This document shows positions 6,407-10,562 of a DNA stretch of 10,562 nt, piece after piece (position 1 is the stretch's first letter; the number at the start of each line of letters is the position of its first letter). A model generated the notes under the pieces. It ran no database searches. It was not told the origin of the DNA and saw only the letters and a list, made by a program, of their open reading frames with translations. The stretch spans positions 1 through 10,562 of the forward strand of contig JAUYEB010000225.1 of assembly GCA_030691555.1 (NCBI GenBank), read 5' to 3'. Origin of the DNA: Candidatus Bathyarchaeota archaeon. GTDB taxonomy: Archaea > Thermoproteota > Bathyarchaeia > TCS64. Made by a program: the position numbers and the translations under genes.

Positions 6407-7626
6407 GTGGCCGGCTTGGAGAGGAAACGCTGGTTCGCACTAGTACTACTGGCGACGATATGCGTCACGTACTATGTCGAGAACTTCCTCAAGACGGCGG
6501 CGTCGGCTCTCTCGCTGGTCCTCATCAAGGAGCTGGACATAAACAAGGGCACCATGGGCCTGCTCATCACGGCCTTCTTCATCATCTACGGCCTCATGCA
6601 GATCCCCGCCGGCATGTTCACCGACATGTTCGGACCCCGGAAGACCATACTCGGCTTCACGGCGCTAACCCTCGTCGGCGTTTTCCTCTTCTGGCTCAGC
6701 TTCAGGTTCGAGATGCTCGTCGTCGCCCAGATCATCATGGGGATCGGCTGCAGTGTCTTCTACATCAACGCGGTCAGCTTAATCACCCACTGGTTTCCCA
6801 TCGAGCGGAAGGCGACGGCGATAGGTATTCTAAGTGCGGCGAGCGGCCTCGGCAACTTCACTAGCTACATGGGCTTCCCCCTCGCGAACACAATGTTCGG
6901 TGGCTGGAGGACCTCTACATCGTCGTCGCCCTCATCCTCCTCGTCAACTACGCGATGAACGTATTCATACTCAAGAACAGCCCGAACGGAAACAGCATAG
7001 AGCACAGGTCCAGCAGGAACCTGCTGGGCTCCTTCGGTGAAGTCATGAGGGACAGGAGGCTCCACCCGTTCCTCGTCGGCTACATCCTACTCAGCTTCGG
7101 CTGGGTCCTGAACACGTGGATGCCCCATTTCCTCATGGAGACGAAGGGCTTCACATACGTCGAGGCGGGGCTCATATCGAGCGTGGGCACAATCGCGGGG
7201 ATACCCGGCTGCATAGCGATGGGCACCATCTCGGACAGGCTCAGGAAGAGGAAGCTCCCCCTAATGATCTTCTCTGCCTCTACACCGTCGTGCTCACCAC
7301 ATTCATCTTCCCCGGCGGGGCTCCCACTCGCCCTCTTCGCGACCCTCTCATTCAGCATCAACTTCTGCGCCTCGATGTGGGTCCTCTTCTTCAGCATGGT
7401 CCCCGAGGTCCTCCCACCGGGTAAAGCCAGCATCGGCCTCGGCCTCGTAAACGGGCTGGGGACCATCGGATTCTCGTTGATCACGCCGTTCTACGGCGGT
7501 CTAATAGACTCCACGGGCAGCTACTTCGCCTCCAACATGGTCATCATAGCAACCTCGCTCATAATGACGGCGAACATGGTCTTCTTCACCAAGGAGACCT
7601 ACGGCGGCCTCAAGAAGACTAATTAA
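6407..7626 (+). pseudogene. Major facilitator superfamily transporter, frame broken at three places
   Basis: A ~405-aa, 12-helix MFS-type permease if its frames are joined. Visible features: basic N-terminus ERKRW then the first membrane helix; a motif-A-like loop FTDMFGPRK between helices 2 and 3; helices through MGIGCSVFYINAVS and GILSAASGLGNF; and the second-half loop GTISDRLRKRK. The first frame runs to about 6910. There GWR should continue as DLYIVVALILLV, which is found one frame back, as if one G were missing. Near 7272 the frame slips back again, so the helix CLYTVVLTTFIFPG is in the third frame. At the GGGG of 7317-7320 an extra base restores the earlier frame to the stop at 7624. 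The start is GTG 6407 or TTG 6416; the latter has GGTGG 5 nt before it. The substrate is unknown; flanking MTA phosphorylase and adenosine deaminase suggest a nucleoside or related compound (inference). It may be true decay or sequencing error, since other genes here are intact. Confidence 0.8.
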
Positions 7627-7650
7627 CCCAACCCCCGCCACTCCTCGGTA

Positions 7651-8673
7651 ATGGACACCGAGGAGATAATCAGGCGCCTCCCCAAGATCGAGCAACACGT
7701 CCACATCGTGGGGTCCACGAAGCCCGAGACCCTACTCCGCATAATCGAGGACAGTGGGGCCGAGACGAAGCTGAAGACCCTCGACGACATAAAGGGGTTC
7801 TTCCGGTACCGCGACTTCCCACACTTCATCTCCGTCTACAGCACCGTCAACGACTGCATAATCGACGAGAAGTACTACGAGCAGATCACCTACGAGATGC
7901 TAGAGTCGGACGCGGGGTGCAACGTGAAGCACGTCGAGGCGATCTTCTCCGCCAACGACCACGTGAGGAGGGGACTCGACTACGGGGAGATGCTCGACGC
8001 CATAAACAGGGGCATAAGGAGGGCGAAGAGGAAGTGGGGAATCACCTGCACAATAAGGGTCGACCTCGTGCGGAACTACGGCCCCGGGTCGGCGTTGACC
8101 CAGCTCGACTGGCTGAGGAAGAAGGGCGACAACATAGTCGCCGTCGACATAGGCGGGAGCGAGGACGGCTTCCCGCCTGAGCCCTACGAGGCGGTCTACA
8201 AGAAGGCTAGGGACCTCGACCTCCACCTCGTGGCCCACGCGGGGGAGGCCGCCGGCCCCGAGAGCGTCTGGGGGGCGGTTAAGACCCTGGGCGTCGAGAG
8301 GATAGGGCACGGCGTCACCGCCGCCAGCGACCCCGAGCTCCTAAGGGAGCTGAGGACCCGCGGCGTGGGGATAGAGACCTGCCCCGTCAGCAACCTGAGA
8401 ACCGGCGCAATAAAGACGATGAAGGAACACCCGATACGCAGCTTCATAAAAAACGGCATAAAGGTGAGCGTCAACAGCGACGACCCACCCATGTTCAACA
8501 CCGAGATGAACAACGAGTACCTCCAGCTCCACAGGGAGCTGGGCTTCTCCGTCGACGAGCTGATGAGGATAAGCCTCGACTCGATCGAGACCAGCTTCCT
8601 CCCCGCGAAGAAAAAGGAGGAGCTACGCGAAAAGTTCCTCGTAGAATACCGTGGGTTAGTCTCGAAGGGCTAG
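7651..8673 (+). CDS. add: Adenosine deaminase family protein
   Basis: Hydrolytically deaminates adenosine (or a close analogue) to inosine, with one zinc, in the cytosol. The 340-aa length is normal for the metallo-dependent hydrolase adenosine deaminase family. The whole active site is visible: zinc ligands His16 and His18 in QHVHIVGS, His196 and the catalytic Glu199 in VAHAGEA, His220 in ERIGHG, and Asp277/Asp278 in VNSDDPPMF. The C-terminal SLDSIETSFLPAKKKEEL (308-325) is also typical. The first motif departs from the usual HLHLDG in having VHIVG. The adenosine-type SDDPPMF favours adenosine over adenine, but related deaminases (5'-deoxyadenosine, MTA, methyl-AMP) cannot be excluded. The ATG lies 24 nt after the transporter stop, so co-transcription is likely; an AT-rich CTAATTAA centred about 29 nt upstream could be a separate promoter. 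The stop TAG (8671-8673) overlaps the stop of the convergent gene. Confidence 0.92.
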   Translation: MDTEEIIRRLPKIEQHVHIVGSTKPETLLRIIEDSGAETKLKTLDDIKGFFRYRDFPHFISVYSTVNDCIIDEKYYEQITYEMLESDAGCNVKHVEAIFSANDHVRRGLDYGEMLDAINRGIRRAKRKWGITCTIRVDLVRNYGPGSALTQLDWLRKKGDNIVAVDIGGSEDGFPPEPYEAVYKKARDLDLHLVAHAGEAAGPESVWGAVKTLGVERIGHGVTAASDPELLRELRTRGVGIETCPVSNLRTGAIKTMKEHPIRSFIKNGIKVSVNSDDPPMFNTEMNNEYLQLHRELGFSVDELMRISLDSIETSFLPAKKKEELREKFLVEYRGLVSKG

Positions 8674-9065
8674 AAGTCGAAGTGCATCGACGAGAAGTCG
8701 ACGGGGATGGAGAAGTTCCTCGTCAGGTCCTCCCCCGTCGAGTGGAGGGTCTTAACCTGCTCCTGTATCGTTTCGAATATGTTGTCGATGTAGAGTGGCG
8801 GGGGGACGCATTTGTTGTAGAGCAGACCCGCCGCCACGATTCCGCCCCCGATAACGTCTGAGACCATGAACGGCTCGGGGAATATGACGAGGACTATGCC
8901 GAAGGAGATCATGCTATTGCCAGCCCCGCCGTAGCCGTGGTCGTAGAGCTGGTTAGCCTCGTTGATCGCACCGTTCATCTCAGAGATGAGGCCCGCGGTC
9001 TCCGTGAATGACTCGGCAAATTCCTTCGATGCCTGGACTATATGATCAGTCTTGGGTGGTTGCAT
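8670..9065 (-). CDS. Small hydrophobic-hairpin protein at the end of the cdvB-cdvC operon
   Basis: I cannot assign this 131-aa protein to a named family. The N-terminal third (about 7-42) is a polar, amphipathic helical stretch. Two hydrophobic segments follow, about 51-62 and 67-85, separated by the short turn PEPFMVSD, like a membrane hairpin or re-entrant loop; the second is glycine-rich (GGGIVAAGLLY). After VPPPLYID comes another polar helix (about 93-115) and a short aromatic tail ending HFDF. There is no signal peptide, so both ends probably face the cytosol. The start is ATG 9065: GGAGG at 9074-9078 is 8 nt upstream, while an alternative TTG at 9071 would be only 2 nt from it. The Shine-Dalgarno overlaps the cdvC stop (TAGGAGG), so the gene is tightly coupled to cdvC. 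Its position suggests a membrane anchor, adaptor or regulator for the Cdv/ESCRT machinery (inference). Its stop shares CTAG with the adenosine deaminase stop. Confidence 0.8.
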   Translation of the reverse strand: MQPPKTDHIVQASKEFAESFTETAGLISEMNGAINEANQLYDHGYGGAGNSMISFGIVLVIFPEPFMVSDVIGGGIVAAGLLYNKCVPPPLYIDNIFETIQEQVKTLHSTGEDLTRNFSIPVDFSSMHFDF

Positions 9066-9073
9066 CTTCAAAT

Positions 9074-9078
9074 CCTCC
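9074..9078 (-). promoter_or_regulatory. Shine-Dalgarno site that sets the start of the small hairpin protein
   Basis: GGAGG on the minus strand begins inside the cdvC stop codon (TAG|GAGG) and ends 8 nt before the ATG at 9065. It is the clearest ribosome-binding site in the window and shows that the ATG, not the TTG at 9071, is used. Confidence 0.75.
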
Positions 9079-10238
9079 TAGAGTGCCTTGAACTGGTCGA
9101 ACCACTTGTCGTACTCCTTAATCATCTCCTTGGAGACGCTCGGCTTCCTGTTGGTGATGGCGCGCTTGAAGTCGGCCATGGAGAGCGGCCTCGGTTTCGC
9201 CGTCGTGTTCTCGGCTGCGCCTGACTCGAAGAGCTCCCGGATCACCTCCTGGCGGACCACCTGGCAGATGTCCTTGATGTCACTCCCGCTGTAGCCTTCG
9301 GTCAGCTGGGTGAGGACGTGGAAGTCGACGTCGGGGGTCATCTCGAGCTGGGAGCTGTTGATCTCGAACATCTGGAGGCGTGTCGCGTAGTCGGGGAGTG
9401 GCACCATCACCCTCTTCTGGAAGCGGCGGATGAAGCCCCAGTCGAGGTCCCACGGCTTGTTCGTCGCGGCGACGACGTAGAGGTGATAGTTCTTCCCCTT
9501 GTCGATGAGGCCGTCCATCTCCTTGAGGAACTGGTTCCTCATCCTCACCTCGCCGCCGACCTCGTTCGTGTGGACGCCGAGGATGCTGTCGACCTCGTCG
9601 ATGAAGATGATGACGGGCTTGCCGCCCACCGCCGTGCGTCGGGCGCCGCCGAAGACCTTCGCGACGTTCTGCTCCGCCGCGCCGAGCCATTTCGACATTA
9701 TGCTCGCGGGGTCTATCTGTATGAACTGGGCTTCGATCTCCGTTGCGACGGCGGCCGCGAGCAGCGTCTTACCGCAGCCCGGCGGCCCGAAGAGGAGGAG
9801 GCCGCGGCTCCATCCGAGCGGGAACAGGTCGGGGCGCTTCACCGGGTAGACTATGACCTCCTTGATCGCCCTCTTGGCGTCCTCGAGGCCCGCTACCTCA
9901 CCCCATCTGACGTTCGGTTTCTCCTCGGGCTCGTCTGCCTCGGACTCGGGCTCGTGAGTCCCGGTCTGCTTCGTCTCGAAGCTGGTGAACTTCTCGATCC
10001 CGGTCTCCTCGCCGTCCTCGGACTTGAGGAACCTGATCCTCTCCTGGTAGGTAGTGACCTTCTCCACGTAGAACTTGTTGAATGTGTAGTCGGGGTAGAG
10101 CTTTATGAGGCGCATCAGCTGCTCGACGGCCCTCTTGTAGCTGTCGGCGGCCTTGTCCTTGTCGCCCATCTTGTCGTACTTGACGGCATCGGCGGCGTAC
10201 TTCATCGCCTCGTTCTCGAGCATCGTAGCTACGCTCAT
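9078..10238 (-). CDS. cdvC: CdvC, Vps4-type MIT-domain AAA ATPase of the archaeal ESCRT system
   Basis: Uses ATP to remodel and disassemble ESCRT-III (CdvB) filaments at the membrane during cell division. Of 386 residues, about 1-73 form the three-helix MIT domain (LENEAMKYAADAVKYDKMGD, then KAADSYKRAVEQL, then a Tyr/Lys-rich third helix), which binds MIM motifs in CdvB. An acidic linker (about 74-107) follows. The AAA module has Walker A GPPGCGKT (151-158), pore loop MSKWLG (181-186), Walker B IIFIDE (210-215), sensor-1 Asn260, paired arginine fingers Arg271-Arg272 and GYSGSDIK (315-322). The last ~20 residues, SVSKEMIKEYDKWFDQF, match the Vps4 C-terminal helix. It is complete and apparently active. 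The ATG overlaps the cdvB stop as ATGA, with GGAG about 8 nt upstream inside cdvB, indicating translational coupling. The 131-aa gene follows by 12 nt. The alternatives, proteasomal or Cdc48-type AAA ATPases, are excluded by the MIT domain and single AAA module. Confidence 0.96.
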   Translation of the reverse strand: MSVATMLENEAMKYAADAVKYDKMGDKDKAADSYKRAVEQLMRLIKLYPDYTFNKFYVEKVTTYQERIRFLKSEDGEETGIEKFTSFETKQTGTHEPESEADEPEEKPNVRWGEVAGLEDAKRAIKEVIVYPVKRPDLFPLGWSRGLLLFGPPGCGKTLLAAAVATEIEAQFIQIDPASIMSKWLGAAEQNVAKVFGGARRTAVGGKPVIIFIDEVDSILGVHTNEVGGEVRMRNQFLKEMDGLIDKGKNYHLYVVAATNKPWDLDWGFIRRFQKRVMVPLPDYATRLQMFEINSSQLEMTPDVDFHVLTQLTEGYSGSDIKDICQVVRQEVIRELFESGAAENTTAKPRPLSMADFKRAITNRKPSVSKEMIKEYDKWFDQFKAL

Positions 10239-10562
10239 GCCACTATCTCCTCCATCTTGACGCGGCCCTTAGCGCTGATCTGGTCGAGCATCTTGACTAC
10301 GTCGTCTGAGAGCATGCTCCAGTCGTTTGTTTGCTCGGATGCCTGCGCCATGCGGGGGGCGAATGTTGACTCGTAGCCATATGCCACGGCTTCGGTCTGC
10401 CTAGACGCGACCTTGGGTGCAACGGCTATCGGGGGCTCCGGGAAGCTCTCGTGGAGGCTGTTCTCCACCATCCCGGATACCTCCCTGAGTATGTCGGCGC
10501 TCTCCTGGCTCTTGACGCTGAACATCTCGTCGAGCGCCGGCTGGCGGAAGTCGATGCTGGTC
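10235..10562 (-). CDS. cdvB: CdvB (ESCRT-III-like), C-terminal part only
   Basis: The frame is open to the window edge, so only the last 108 residues are seen. The first ATG visible, at 10525, is internal: twelve further in-frame codons (TSIDFRQPALDE) precede it. The identification rests on position, coupled directly upstream of cdvC, and on C-terminal architecture. Acidic helical residues 10-36 fit the distal ESCRT-III helix. FPEPPIAVAP (residues 40-49, nt 10415-10444) resembles the proline-rich MIM2 that docks on the CdvC MIT domain. After a Gln/Ala/Ser-rich linker, the final ~28 residues, WSMLSDDVVKMLDQISAKG and RVKMEEIVA, look like the start of the winged-helix segment that in Sulfolobus CdvB contacts CdvA, but stop after about two helices. 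The ESCRT-III core itself lies outside the window. A CdvB paralogue or another Cdv-associated protein remains possible. Confidence 0.75.
   Translation of the reverse strand, partial: TSIDFRQPALDEMFSVKSQESADILREVSGMVENSLHESFPEPPIAVAPKVASRQTEAVAYGYESTFAPRMAQASEQTNDWSMLSDDVVKMLDQISAKGRVKMEEIVA

Noticed and set aside
6235..6468. N-terminal extension of MTA phosphorylase to an upstream ATG at 6468
   Set aside because: The extra 78 residues match nothing in the family and would cross the TATA-like boxes, palindromes and the start of the divergent transporter gene.
6905..6912. Programmed -1 frameshift in the MFS gene
   Set aside because: There is no slippery heptamer or evident downstream structure, and two more frame changes follow near 7272 and 7320, so indels or sequence errors are simpler.
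9069..9071. TTG start for the small hairpin protein
   Set aside because: It is only 2 nt from the GGAGG site; the ATG at 9065 has ideal 8-nt spacing.
9318..10376. Long open frame (352 codons) antisense to cdvC and the end of cdvB
   Set aside because: Its translation is Leu/Val/Asp/Glu-rich with no recognisable motif. It is the expected by-product of GC-rich codon use on the other strand, where cdvC has unmistakable Vps4 motifs.

Overview
The window looks like a GC-rich chromosomal segment from an archaeon of the TACK/Thermoproteota kind, probably thermophilic. The strongest lineage clue is the right end: an MIT-domain AAA ATPase of the CdvC/Vps4 type, translationally coupled to the C-terminus of an ESCRT-III-like CdvB protein. 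Supporting clues are heavy use of AGG (Arg) and ATA (Ile) codons, TATA-like boxes about 26 nt upstream of apparently leaderless starts, other genes with GGAGG-type Shine-Dalgarno sites, and a CxC pair at the end of the MTA phosphorylase like that of hyperthermophilic enzymes. I cannot name the class or order from sequence alone.

Layout, left to right. Plus strand: the C-terminal three quarters of a 2,3-bisphosphoglycerate-independent phosphoglycerate mutase (2-1207), a DUF1846 protein of unknown function (1345-2874), and CTP synthase (3020-4648) with its own TATA box and short leader. Minus strand: an orphan formyltransferase-fold protein (4692-5402) behind S-methyl-5'-thioadenosine phosphorylase (5437-6234). 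A 172-bp divergent promoter region follows, with a 14-bp perfect palindrome and a second inverted repeat. Plus strand again: a major facilitator superfamily transporter broken by three apparent single-base indels (6407-7626), then adenosine deaminase (7651-8673). Minus strand to the end: a run transcribed as cdvB (partial) -> cdvC -> a 131-aa protein with a central hydrophobic hairpin.

Functional reading. The middle block looks like purine nucleoside handling: MTA phosphorylase recovers adenine from the polyamine/SAM by-product MTA, adenosine deaminase converts adenosine to inosine, and the transporter between them, on a promoter region shared with the phosphorylase, could move a nucleoside or related solute (inference). 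CTP synthase adds pyrimidine nucleotide synthesis. The right block is the Cdv (ESCRT) membrane-remodelling and cell-division machinery. The most interesting unknown is the small hydrophobic-hairpin protein at the end of that operon, placed to be a membrane-associated partner of CdvB/CdvC. All sizeable genes abut closely; the only gaps over 100 bp are 1208-1344, 2875-3019 and 6235-6406, each described below. I saw no RNA genes, CRISPR arrays, transposases or attachment sites.
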